A DNA stretch of 64,000 nucleotides from Quercus robur (Eukaryota > Streptophyta > Magnoliopsida > Fagales > Fagaceae). Numbering within the stretch: position 1 is the stretch's first letter; the number at the start of each line of letters is the position of its first letter. Both the position numbers and the translations under genes were made by a program. The notes beneath the pieces are model-generated. The model saw only the letters and a program-made list of their open reading frames with translations. It was not told the DNA's origin and did no database searches. Shown one piece after another: positions 47,959 through 59,195 of the stretch. The DNA is taken from assembly GCF_932294415.1 (NCBI RefSeq), contig NC_065535.1:13783282-13847281 (forward strand), in the 5' to 3' direction.

Positions 47959-49053
47959 TAAGGGGTTAGCCTGGACGAGCATCATTGACGAATTCATCCT
48001 AGACGTTGTCACTTTAGACGAAATAGAGTTTGTTGCTTTTTGTTACATGCGTTCTTTATTAGCACTATGTGTTGTATTTTCATTCCCTAAAGGTGTATTA
48101 GTTTTTAAAGTATGCGCCATGCACGAAGTCATAGACGATCCATATGTATTCTTAATTCCCTAAAAGGCACTAGCTTCTAAAGCATGTGCCATGCTTATGG
48201 ATGATGTTTATGTTACATATATACAATATGGATTTCCAATATATGTGATGTATGAATTTCTAATTTTCATGATTTCATCCACAAGAAGGCTAACGGCCTA
48301 AGACGAGTAAAATCTTTGAACACAGGGAGGTAATGGCTATTAAGCTTTCCTTAAAATAGGGATAAAGCAAAGAAACATAAGCTTAAGGCACACGTCTAAA
48401 CAATGGGTTAGAGAAAGCCTGAAGCGTATTCGTCCAACTAATGGACGTGAAAATGCGTGCACGTAGGAATATTCAAAGTCCATGGATAAGTATAACTAGC
48501 TAAAACAATCCAATCTTTGGACAAGTAAAAAGTTGGAAATGTCTTGCCTAAAAGACGAGTCTTGTGGACGAAAAATAGGACCAGCTGTCAAATCTTTGGA
48601 CGATTAGAGCTGGTAAAACCAATGCCATTCGTAAGATGAGTTATACTTGCAAAATTTAAAGAATAGTAAAGATGTTGAACATGAGGAAATTCTTATTATG
48701 GACGAGCTAAATGCCTTTATAAGTGGACAGACCACTATTGAAACCAATATAATGGATGATGTAAATAAAAAGAAAAAAATTCGTCCATACAATAACATGT
48801 TTAATAGTAAATGGAAAAGTGATGGAAATAAACATTCATTCATATAAGTTTAGAAAATAGTAGACGACCACCGTCTAAAAACCCATATAAAATAAAGCTT
48901 AAGAGGCAACTGTTGGGAAGCTTGTCTTAAACATTATAGATGAGTAAAATGTACTTAAATAACTTCAAACGGTCCAAAACAAGGGGCCTTATAAAAAATA
49001 AAAAATAAAAAGGAAAAAAGAGAAAGGGAAACTAAGACGCTAAAATTTAACTT
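47959..49053. other. Element 2 spacer between pol and antisense gene
   Basis: About 1.1 kb of AT-rich sequence with many GGACGA/GACGAG motifs scattered through it, but no clear tandem array of the kind seen in element 1. No coding region is supported. Confidence 0.5.
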
Positions 49054-49595
49054 TCATTGAGGGGGGTCATCTCCAGCATTAGGCACGTCTTGGGCAGGCT
49101 GAGTGGTGGCATCATCTTCAATATTAACATCTTTAGAACTCGTCTGGAGAAGAGAGCTTGCAGCACCAAGGTTGAGCTTAATGGAGCTAAAGTCAAGTTC
49201 AGAGAAGTTTTCCATAGCGTCCATACGAAAGTCTTCAAAGCTAACTGCATAGTTGGTGTCCAACAGAACAATGAACTGTTTGGAAGCTTTGAACTCCACT
49301 ACATCATCTTCTTTGGCCTTGTTAAGAAGGGTACTCAGCTCATCATTCCTTTTTTAAAGGTAGTCAAGACGAGTGTCCTTTTCAACAATATCTTCTTTAA
49401 GCTCTTCGACAAGGCTTTGCAGTTATTTAGCCTCGTCTTTAGCCTTGGCTGCCACCTCAACCTAGCCCTTGCAGTCATCCTTGACCTCCTGGATCCTTGT
49501 CTCAAGCAAGATCCTCGTCTTGTCCATCTCCGTGGCTTGCCTGGACGCAGCTATGAACTTTGACATTGCCTACACAAGTGATTAAAAATTCTGTT

Positions 49596-49649
<54 letters not shown>

Positions 49650-51303
49650 CACATATACATATTACTATGAAAAAACAAGGTAAAAGTAATTACATACCTT
49701 GAAAAGATCATGAACAGCAGAACGCTCAAATTCTCTCAAGGACATGTCATAGCACGTAGCCACGTCCTCACCAATCACAGCCTTCTCAAACCTTTCCCAA
49801 GCCAAGTCTTCATTCTCTAGAAGGTTCATAGAAATCCTTTGGGAAGGTTGAGACGAGGCAGGTGCAGTGGTCTTGGACAGAGAGACTTTGATGGGAATGG
49901 ACAGGTCAACATCAAAAATTTGGATAGATGGTTGAGAGGTGGGAAGACTAGGCTTGACAACCCCATGTTTAGACGACCCATGCTTCGCCTTCTTTCCTTG
50001 ATGACTGGGAAGATTTCCCAAGTCAAGCATCTTCGATAGAGTTTTTCTTTTGTACCCAACGGAAGGACGAAGCTGGGATTGAGTCTCAGGCCTGGTTGTC
50101 TCGTCCACCACTTCCTTTCCCTTATTCTCCTTCATGGTTGCCATCCCTAAAAGAAAAATATTAAAGTTTAGCTAAAGAGTATAACTCAAATAATACTCAG
50201 ATAAATTCTAAGTAAAAAGAAAACTCACGTTTACGAACAGTAAGCTTGTGAAAAATAGCTTCAGCAGATGGCTCAGGACCAAGTCCCTATGTGGCAAGTC
50301 GTTGAAGGGTCACCAACGAATAGAAACTCCTATCAGCATATAGACAAGCTCTATGGATGTGGTCACAGTAAAATTCTCTTAAAGGTAGTCGTCTAACACC
50401 TACAGAAAAAGAGAGAACAAAAAATGGTTAGACGATTATAAACAAAAATAAAATATATAATAAAGATAATAAGATGATGATAATAAACATACCTTCAGGA
50501 CGAAGGTTCCTTAATTCTTCAGTATAGGGGGCAAATGGATCCTTGCCAACCTCAATAGGGTGTCCAGCCCAAAAACTAGAGACGAAGAAGAACTCCGTCT
50601 TCCAGTTTCTATTTGATGTGACAAGTGATTTTATTAGTCTACAATCTTTCCCTTTGACTGTGAATTGGTAAAAGCCAAGGGATTGGTTAATTTCAGAGGG
50701 CTTGTAGCAGTAGAGGAATTCCTCCACAATGAGAGGGCGATCCCCTTCAAAAACCTCCCTCCACAAAACTTGCATAGAGACAACTAGCCACCACACGTTA
50801 GGATTAAACTGATATATCCCTAAATCTAACCTAGTGAGTAACTCCCTAGTAAAGGCATTAAGGGGCAACCTATGACCTCATAAAATGTAAGCCTCATAAA
50901 CACCTATGCCAAAACGGGGTTGACAACACCATTCCCCACGAATAGCTAACCATGGGTTTAGGTCGTCTGGAATCTGGTACCAACTACTAAAGGATGCTAA
51001 CCTCTTTTCATCCGTCTTAGAGTGGACTCCTACAGCACAGCTATATACCGTCTCAACCTCATCTAAAGGAGTAGACGAAGGAGCACTCGAGGTACCAACC
51101 CCAGACCCAGACGCTGCCCTCGTCCTAAGTTGCCCCTGAAAAACCTCTAAGGGAATCCCAAGAACACCAGACGTGTATTCCTCGTCTGTAGTGTTCCCCC
51201 CACTACTATTACTAGTAAAACCACTATAACTGGTGGAGTCATGATACTCGTCTATAGCCTTATCTACACTATTATTGGACGAAGAAACTACAACCTTAGA
51301 CAT
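49054..51303 (-). pseudogene. Antisense additional ORF of element 2
   Basis: This is a minus-strand gene opposite to gag-pol. Predicted exons are 51303-50493, 50399-50229, 50146-49698 and 49569-49054, with GT-AG borders; the last intron holds a TA/CA microsatellite. The N-terminus is Ser-rich (SKVVVSSSNNSVDKA). The middle has QFNPNVWWLVVSMQVLW and FWAGHPIEVGKDPF, resembling the same plant putative gypsy-type transposon family as in element 1. The C-terminal exon is coiled-coil-like (ETRIQEVKDDCKG, KRNDELSTLLNKAKE) with an acidic tail. In-frame stops lie at 50878-50880, near 50290 and in the last exon. Function unknown. Confidence 0.68.
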
Positions 51304-51675
51304 CTTGAAATTTGAAGGAAAACCAAAGAATGAGGATGGGGAAAGTACTTGGCTCTAGACAGAAGAGAACTAAAGACGTAGAAATACTTCTAGATGAGGG
51401 ACTGGACGACAAATGTCAAGGGAGAAAATTTTGGAAATGTGAAGGGTAGGAGAAGAATTCTACTATTTATTAATAGTGAAATTTGGCATCTGAAATGACG
51501 TGACCAACTAGAGAGTGACACATGGCATATTCCTCGAAAAGTTAAATCGATGCGACCAGTCACCATGAAGTCATGACACGTGGCATGATATCTAACCACT
51601 GACATACAAACGCACGTCCAAAGAACAACAACAAACTCTACAGTGCTCTGGATGACCCTTGAACAAGGGGGCAAC

Positions 51676-52178
51676 TGATGGTAAACTGAAAATTGAACCA
51701 ACTCCAATTCATCCATAAGAGCCATCCAAGTCAAGAAGACAAGAATGGCTATAGGCATATGGGTCGTCCATGAGGAAAGCACATGGACGACCCCTGACAC
51801 TTGGGAAAAATTCCAGAAAGATTTATCTGCAAGAGTTAGTGAGTTGAACTGCGTGTTATTATTTCGAGATGTGAGTAAAATCCTGGTTCATCGCTATAAC
51901 TTTCTACCAAGTACTTAACTTCCAACGACAGTTATAGAAGATAAAATTGAATATTCTAACTCCTATAGCAGTTGTGGAAGTTATCTTTGAAGGTAAGTTT
52001 GAGACAACTCTTAAAAAGTTGAAACTCCAAAATTTAAGAGAGAAACTAACTTAAGAATCGGAGGGTTCTTGGCCAGTGGTCACCTTTGATCGTGTGTTTT
52101 CTTTTTCAAGCCTTTTAAGCAATTACTAGATCATTGAAGATTGGAGCATTCAGCTTACTGATTTTCTCCGCATCATCA
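51676..52178 (+). repeat. Element 2 LTR, 3' copy, internally deleted
   Basis: 503 bp, TGATGGTAAAC to CGCATCATCA. Compared with the left copy it lacks about 95 bp around the TATA box and a shorter piece near CTAGTAGGACGGTTGTCC. Confidence 0.85.
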
Positions 52179-53660
52179 ATTTTAATTATAAAAATATAAA
52201 TAATTAGTTAATTTTTTTTTTTAAAAAAAAAAGCATATAACACATGCATACGTACTGATATATTTAAAATTAAACATAATTTTTATTATAAAAATATAAA
52301 TAATTAGTCAAATTATTTTTTTAATAAAGTAAATGTAATTAGTCACATATTAAAATTCTTACCTAACTTTAATATTACTTATGATTATTTTTGTTGCTTC
52401 ACAAATTAGAGAGATCAAACAATTACGGATTTGATATCCAACCTAGCAGTAGATTGCAACGAATAATAAACTAGTAGGCCTTCTAGTAATTAAACGAGAC
52501 AATCATGAAAATAGGCACAGAAGAACATCCGATATTCAAAGCATAAATTGAACAATAAAAACAAATTAGATCTCACAGTTTTATTGATTCTGAGGCTTCA
52601 GTTTCCTTCGACCAAGTATAAAAGTTTAGCCAAGTAGGGCCATGATGAAAACTCGAAGGAGAAGTTAGAGAAGAGGGGAGAGAGAGGTGTGTGTGTCCAA
52701 TTCTGATTTCTCCTCCCCCTTTTACATGTTAATTCTCCATTTCCCAAGCCTACAAAATCTCCTAAAAATATTCTAAATAATAATATCCTAAAATAACAAC
52801 ATCCAAATCTGACTAATTAAAGAAAAATATAAAATAAATAAAATAGAGTCCTAATATAACTAGGAAAGTGGTGTCTTCAGCTGGAAATTTCATGCACCAG
52901 ATCTGGAAGCTTCCGAAAATAAACCGCATCAGATCCGCGTATTAGAATTTCAAGCAAAGGAACATTCCAGAACGTCAGTAGTGCAGGTGCAGCAACTTCA
53001 AGCCAGATTTCGACCTTGATGCGGTCCGTATCTCTCAAAACTCAAAACATGAAAGTTGTAGAGCTTTGTCTTGGCGTTCCATAGCATCTTGAATCATCTC
53101 AATCGGAGCTCAGATGAGAGAGTTATGCCTAGATTATGAAGCGATGTCAAAGCTGTCCAGAATCACCCAATTAACTACGTTTTGCACTTAATGACTCCAT
53201 TTGCATCCTAAATCAAAATATAAGAATAATGAGTACATTTAGGCACCAAATAAGTATAAAAGACTAAACATTAAAGGAGAAAAATATGACATTTTGCATT
53301 CTCATCATTAATATTTTGCACTCATTATTAATTCACATGGCACACAAATTAAAAAACTTAAGTGGATACATGACATAAATATAAGTGGATAATTATGGTG
53401 TGGTCCTCACATAAATTTAGGCACATAAAGCAAAATTGAATTCTAATTTCAATTTCTAATTGAAATTTCTTTAACCTTTGCCTATTAAAATATATATATA
53501 TATATATATATATAACCTAACGTGTTAAGTAATTAATTACCTTATTTGTTAAATAAATTACCTACAAATTATTAGCATGTTAGCTCCAAAAGAAACTTGA
53601 CATATAACATGTTTCTATTAAACTTTTACTCAAATTTATTTACAAAAAAAATTGTTATTC
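52179..53660. other. AT-rich spacer between elements 2 and 3
   Basis: The first 130 bp contain a second copy of the pre-insertion target region of element 2. The block 52560-53300 is less AT-rich and looks repeat-derived, but I could not assign ends or a family. A TA tract sits at about 53491-53512. No gene is supported. Confidence 0.5.
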
Positions 53661-53665
53661 ATTTC

Positions 53666-54460
53666 TGTGGGGCCCAATAATTTATGGGTCAGGTCCACTT
53701 GCTCGTGGGAAGTCCAAAGGCCCAAGCCAAAGAAGACTACGGCCCAAGCTCAATAACATAAAGCCCAAATGACCCGGAGATGTTGCCGAGGACAGTTCAG
53801 TCCTCGGTAGACCCAAAATTCCACCGAGAAGAGGGGCAAAAGCGGTACAGGACCAGACTGGAAAGGAGACCTAAGATATCTCGGGAAAGCTGCCCTTATT
53901 ACCTTTCCCAAATAAGACTCTGCATCCAGCAAAGCCGGATTCTTCGGCTTTATCAACCACCCCTAGTGATTCTGGGATTAGACTGAGGGACAAATATCAG
54001 TTTTGGAAAGGTTGACCCTACACGTGGACGAAAGACAGCGAGCGTCAGCGAGTATAAAAGAGAAAGTAAGTAATCTGGATAAGGGGGCGGGGGAAAAAAA
54101 AGTAGAAAAGAAACCAGGAGCTCCCATCCCACCTCCAGGAAAAGAGACTCCAGGGAGGAAAACACCTGAACTGTGTACGCCACCACAAAAATACTCACCG
54201 CCGGGTAACCGGGGGAAGACCTTAATGCTCCTCAGAATAAGTCCGAGGAGCCCAATCCTTCAAGCTACAAAGCTGTAGGGTTTGGGTGCCCAAGCTTAAC
54301 CCCCTCTTTTATGTTAGTGCCCCTAAAATCAGGACTGGATCATTGCCCCGTGATCAATGGCTAGCCTTTCAAGCCCACTTTCTACAAATCATATTGTGAG
54401 GGATCTTTCATGTATGAGCCCAACATCATTATTGGGCCGTTAAATAATCGTGTCCCTACA
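53666..54460 (+). repeat. Element 3 LTR, 5' copy
   Basis: 795 bp with TG...CA ends, about 97% identical by eye to 56681-57474. The open frames inside are LTR sequence, not genes. Confidence 0.93.
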
Positions 54461-54480
54461 ATTGGCGCCGTCTGTGGGAA
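54461..54480 (+). other. Element 3 primer-binding site
   Basis: ATTGGCGCCGTCTGTGGGAA directly after the 5' LTR. It differs from the element 1 site by one base. Confidence 0.82.
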
Positions 54481-54720
54481 GGCTTGCGCGTTGGCGCGGG
54501 TGGCGTTCGAGTCAACTTTCTAGCAAGCAGAGATTCGCGGGTTTTCCCCCATCTTCGGCGACATGCAGTTATTATTCCGACATAAATTTATGCCAGGGCT
54601 TACATCCTGTAGCGCCAACGGCAGGGGCAGCTCTAGGGGCTTCCGACCCCAAGTCAGCTCTCCCCGCCATGGTCAAAGGGCTGACCTGCGAAAAAGCAAA
54701 TAAGTACAAAAAAGTACTCA

Positions 54721-55250
54721 AAAAGTTTTGGACAGAACCAAGGCCTTGCATGGTCCTCGGACTCAAGCCTATGGGGAAACCAAGTACTCAAAAAGTTTTG
54801 GACAGAACCAAGGCCTTACATGGTCCTCGGACTCAAGCCTATGGGGAAACCAACTACTCAAAAAGTTTTGGACAGAACCAAGGCCTTATATGGTCCTCGG
54901 ACCCAAGCCTCTGGGGAAACCAACTACTTACAAAGAGAACAAAAGTTTTGGACAGAACCAAGGCCTTGTATGGTCCTCGGACCCAAGCCTATGGGGAAAC
55001 CAACTACTTACGAAGAGAATATAAGTTTTGGACAGAACCAAGGTCTTGTATGGTCCTCGGACCCAAGCCTATGGGGAAACCAACTACTTACGAAGAGAAT
55101 ATAAGTTTTGGACAGAACCAAGGCCTTGTATGGTCCTCGGACCCAAGCCTATGGGGAAACCAACTACTTACGAAGAGAATATAAGTTTTGGACAGAACCA
55201 AGACCTTGTATGGTCCTCGGACCCAAGCCTCTGGGGAAACCAACTACTTA
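54721..55250. repeat. 70/80-bp tandem array in element 3
   Basis: Seven units start at 54721, 54791, 54861, 54941, 55021, 55101 and 55181, each with AAGTTTTGGACAGAACCAAG and TGGTCCTCGGAC. The first two steps are 70 bp; later steps are 80 bp because of an extra 10 bp (near TTACGAAGAGAATA). Open frames across the array are by-products of the repeat. Confidence 0.94.
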
Positions 55251-56660
55251 AAAGGAAAAACTACGTTACGTGGACCTTGGAATCTCCCCGAGGAAAACTC
55301 TCCATTAACAATTGGGTTAATTCCTGAATTACATGGATTCTCTAGTTTGCCCTCGGATCCTCAACACCAAAGGGAACAGTACGGAATGGAGCAACATGTC
55401 TCCAAAAGCATAATCGAAGTCATTCAATGCTCGGTCACCCCCTCGGATGAATTATTTAGAATTTATCGTTCTCGGACAATATTTTCGCACTCATTACAGA
55501 ACATTCAACCGTTATCTCGGTTAGTTTCCTAAGTTTAACTTACTATGAATTGTTATTATTATGCCTAGCAGTGTCGGTAAATTAGAATTAGTTGGATTGT
55601 GTTTCAAGGGTTTTTGCTCTAAATATCGCTGAGGAGAAACACACACATGGAGCACACCCATTCACAAAGTGGTGTTGCCAAAAGAACAGTGTTCAAAACA
55701 AGTAGATAAATTTTCATTTTTACTAAAACAAAGAAATAGCACAGCGTACAATGAAAAGCTAAAATCAGCTTGTGTTAAAGCTCACTACATAATTGAAAAT
55801 GAAGATACAAGAGAATAAGATAAAGCCGAGGAAGTGACACAGAGGAGAGGTTGGCTACTGCTCCAAGACCTTGTTCTTCCTCAATGCTTTTACATGCCCA
55901 TAACTCAGGCAGCAAAAGAAACCCAACTTGAGCCTCACACCGCTGAAGGAAAGGTGCAGGGAGCCGAAAGTTGAGGAGCCTTCACCAAAAATTTGCTTGC
56001 GACAGGGCAGAGGCGATGATGGCGGAGAATCTTTCTTCTGACACACCAAAATTCTGGCATGAACAGAACCTGCTTCGGATTTTGGCTAAAAGGAAGGCGA
56101 GACAAATCTTGAGTCTCCGCCATCCTTGCCCTGACCGAGCCATTTCGAGCTTCGTTAGAACATGGTGTTTCTGGGAGGGGAATGGTTTTTTCATTGCTTA
56201 TTACTACGGTGAGTGTATTTCAGGCTAAGATACAACCGGAGAGTAAAAGTAAACTCCGGAAGGAATCTAAAGATTTCAAATTTTGGGGGGATTAAAGGGA
56301 TTCATCTGTGGGAGAAACAACTCTTGTTTCTTCTCTTTATATAGGGGACGAAGAGGAGAGTACTTAATGTGTTCAGATCTCCAAGGAAATCTGCAAACAT
56401 GAATACGCCCGTTTCATTCCCCCATGTCATCAAAAACCGTTGAATCTGGGAGGTCTCGTAAAGGGAAGATATTAAAGACGTGCTTCGGATAACCAAACGG
56501 CATAAACGCATCGTGCGCAAATTAAGGGGAACGTCTTGTAGACCGGTACATTCCCTGGGCAGGTGAAGAGTCGCCAGCATCGGGCAAGGGCTGAATTAAA
56601 TGAGCCATAATAAAGGCTCGGTATTATCAAAACCCCCCTCTCCAACCAGGAAGTCGGACA
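55251..56660. other. Element 3 internal region without recognised protein
   Basis: No gag, RT or integrase motif is visible on either strand. Overlapping short frames at 55855-56228 exist in several phases, typical of non-coding sequence with moderate GC content. Confidence 0.55.
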
Positions 56661-56680
56661 GCAGGGTTTTGAGGGGCTAT
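56661..56680 (+). other. Element 3 polypurine tract
   Basis: GCAGGGTTTTGAGGGGCTAT directly before the 3' LTR, 19 of 20 positions identical to the element 1 tract. Confidence 0.8.
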
Positions 56681-57474
56681 TGTGGGGCCCAATAATTTAT
56701 GGGTCAGGTCCACTTGCTTGTGGGAAGTCCAAAGGCCCAAGCCAAAGAAGACTACGGCCCAAGCTCAATAACATAAAGCCCAAATGACCCGGAGATGTTG
56801 CCGAGGACAGTTCAGTCCTCGGCAGACCCAAAATTCCACCGAGAAGAGGGGCAAAAGCGGTACAGGACCAGACTAGAAAGGAGACCTAAGATATCTCGGG
56901 AAAGCTGCCCTCATTACCTTTCCTAGATAAGACTCTGCATCCAGCAAAGCCGGATTCTTCGGCTTTATCAACCACCCCCAGTGATTCTGGGATTAGACTG
57001 ATGGGACAAATATCAGTTTTGGAAATGTTGACCCTACACGTGGACGAAGGACAGCGAGCGTCAGCGAGTATAAAAGAGAAAGTAAGTAATCTGGATAAGG
57101 GGGTGGGGGAAAAAAAAGTAGAAAAGAAACCAAGAGCTCCCATCCCACCTCTAGGAAAAGAGACTCCAGGGAGGAAAACACCTGAACTGTGTACGCCACC
57201 ACAAAAAAACTCACCGCCGTAACCGGAGGAAGACCTTAATGCTCCTCGGAATAAGTCCGAGGAGCCCAATCCTTCAAGCTACAAAGCTGTAGGGTTTGGG
57301 TGCCCAAGCTTAACCCCCTCTTTTATGTTAGTGCCCCTAAAATCAGGACCGGATCATTGCCCCGTGATCAATGGCTAGCCTTTCAAGCCCACTCTCTACA
57401 AATCATATTGTGAGGGATCTTTCACGTACGAGCCCAACATCATTATTGGGCCGTTAAATAATCGTGTCCCTACA
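56681..57474 (+). repeat. Element 3 LTR, 3' copy
   Basis: 794 bp with intact TG...CA ends, pairs with 53666-54460, followed by target duplication ATTTC. Confidence 0.93.
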
Positions 57475-57479
57475 ATTTC

Positions 57480-57969
57480 TATTTGAGAATAGTTTTTTAT
57501 GCTTATTTAAACAATTTTTTTTTTTATGGGTTTGACTTATATCCAGTACTTTTTAAACTGGACATGTCCTTTTGTTTTAAATATACAATGACAAATGGTA
57601 GTGAGTTTTAATCTTCACGTTTTATTTAGTTAGTGGGTAATATGACAGTCTCTCATTAAAACAAAAGAAGATTCATTTAAAAAAAATATTGGAGGTAAGT
57701 CAAACCCTTTTTTTATTAAGTAAAAAATTATTTACAAGTAGAAAATAAGTGAAGCATTTGATGAGTTTTTGGACACCTTCGTCCTTCGTTAACAGAAAAA
57801 GGGGGGGAAAAAAGAAAGAAGAAGAAAAAGAAGAAAGAGAAAAGAGAGAGAAGTTGAATTGGTAAGAGGTGATTGAATGTCAGGAATAATTTTTACCTAG
57901 CTTGGCATGACTGTGCCCACTTGAAGCTTGTTGAATTTTTCTAGCAATCAAACTTTTGAAGGTTCTAAA

Positions 57970-58024
<55 letters not shown>

Positions 58025-58293
58025 AATAGATAAACAATTTCATATCTATAATCTATACTAAATTAAAGGAAGAAATTTATCTCCAAATTGTTTTGGAGGA
58101 AAATGATAACTAAGTTTGGGTAAAATACAGTAATATATCTTGAGGTTTGGAGGTAATGCCAAGCATATCAAATTTTTAAAAAAAAAATATAATTTGATAG
58201 AGAATTTGTCAAAATTTGCATATAATAATAAAAATGATGTAACATTTCTTAAAGTTACATTATATATAAGTTAAACCTAATATATACATATAT
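57480..58293. other. AT-rich spacer with a TA microsatellite
   Basis: No gene is supported. A TA tract lies at about 57977-58021 and a purine-rich stretch at 57795-57855. Confidence 0.5.
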
Positions 58294-58560
58294 GGGCAAA
58301 TATAGTAAACCTACCTGTGGTTAGACCCGTTTTCACTTTGCCTATCAGTGATTCAAAACTTAACACTTTACCCACCTGAATTTCTCTCTGTTAGAGCTTT
58401 GTTATCCACTTTTATTAAAAACAAGGGTAAATAAGTATTTTTACTCCCCTTTTATGTCTCTCTCCTCTCAAAAAAAAAAAAAAAAATCATAGAAAAACAA
58501 AAGAAAACAAGATTAAAAAAATGTCATTTTGTAAAAATGGTAAAAGCTTGCTAAAGAACT

Positions 58561-58786
58561 TCAAAAAAAACACAGAAAATTTGAGAACTGTTCATCAGAG
58601 AGAGGCCTTGTAATCATGGGCACACCACAAAAAAACTCCCTCCAACATATAGAGTTCTTCATTTTTGAAGGTTTTTCGAATAACCCAAAGGAATGAATGG
58701 TTGGAAGCCTCAATAGCATAAGCAATCTTAACAAATTGTCCCAGAGCAAAACTAGGTTTGCTTCTAAAACTCATATTAAGAACCAA
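58561..58786 (-). pseudogene. UDP-glycosyltransferase fragment
   Basis: On the minus strand FALGQFVKIAYAIEASNHSFLWVIRK resembles the plant UGT stretch just before the PSPG donor-binding box (about 58760-58680 in one frame). A second frame adds GVPMITRPLSDEQFSN (about 58625-58580), which normally follows that box. The box itself, with its WAPQ and HCGWNS motifs, is missing, so an internal deletion and frameshift join the two parts. It lies inside the long-TIR element and is non-functional. Confidence 0.6.
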
Positions 58787-59136
58787 ATTGGTTATTTCTC
58801 AGCCTTGTCAGTAACATTTATGTTACAAGAGGCTAGTCCTACAAGCCAAGCCTTCTTTCCCATCTCTCAAAGCTTTTTCTTCATCGTTTGACATCTTTAT
58901 CAAAATGCCTAGATTTGTCTCTCTCTATCGTCCCTCTCTCTCCTATCCACCAACAGTCACCACAACCACCTTTGAAACCCATAAGCAATCACAAACCACA
59001 ACACATAACCACCGCCACCACTACCATGCCAAAATTAGATCAACCCACAACCCAAAAAACCACAAAAAACGAGATCGATGAAGCAAAAACGAAGTCGTTG
59101 CAGTTTGATTTGAGATCAGCGGTGGCTGCTATTTAG

Positions 59137-59138
<2 letters not shown>

Positions 59139-59192
<54 letters not shown>
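59139..59192. repeat. GA microsatellite
   Basis: A run of about 26 GA dinucleotides inside the long-TIR element. Confidence 0.9.

Positions 59193-59195
<3 letters not shown>

Larger units (their letters stand above)
42042..52178 (+). mobile_element. Element 2: decayed Ty3/gypsy (Tat-like) retrotransposon with antisense gene
   Basis: This 10.1 kb element is in plus orientation. Its LTRs (42042-42664 and 51676-52178) are flanked by the perfect 5-bp duplication ATTTT at 42037-42041 and 52179-52183. A primer-binding-like sequence follows the left LTR and a purine-rich AACAAGGGGGCAAC precedes the right one. The order is the same as in element 1: gag-pol, a gap, then an intron-containing gene on the opposite strand before the 3' LTR. 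Numerous frameshifts and stops show it is older or more damaged than element 1. Its sequence is clearly different from element 1, so it belongs to another family of the same lineage. Confidence 0.9.
53666..57474 (+). mobile_element. Element 3: non-autonomous LTR retrotransposon
   Basis: This 3.8 kb element is complete in structure. LTRs 53666-54460 and 56681-57474 begin TGTGGGGCCC and end GTCCCTACA, and are flanked by the perfect target duplication ATTTC at 53661-53665 and 57475-57479. A primer-binding site and polypurine tract adjoin them. The 2.2 kb interior has no gag or pol; it holds a 70/80-bp tandem array and about 1.4 kb without a recognised protein. It must have been mobilised by proteins of another element. 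By eye the LTRs differ at about 20 positions, similar to element 1. Confidence 0.92.

Noticed and set aside
52560..53300. Moderate-GC block suspected to be a retrotransposon LTR or internal region
   Set aside because: No terminal repeats, target duplication or coding motif could be placed, so it is only noted as spacer.
54450..55532. Long open frames over the element 3 tandem array
   Set aside because: The same unit is read in all three phases because the step is not a multiple of three; this is a repeat artefact, not a protein.
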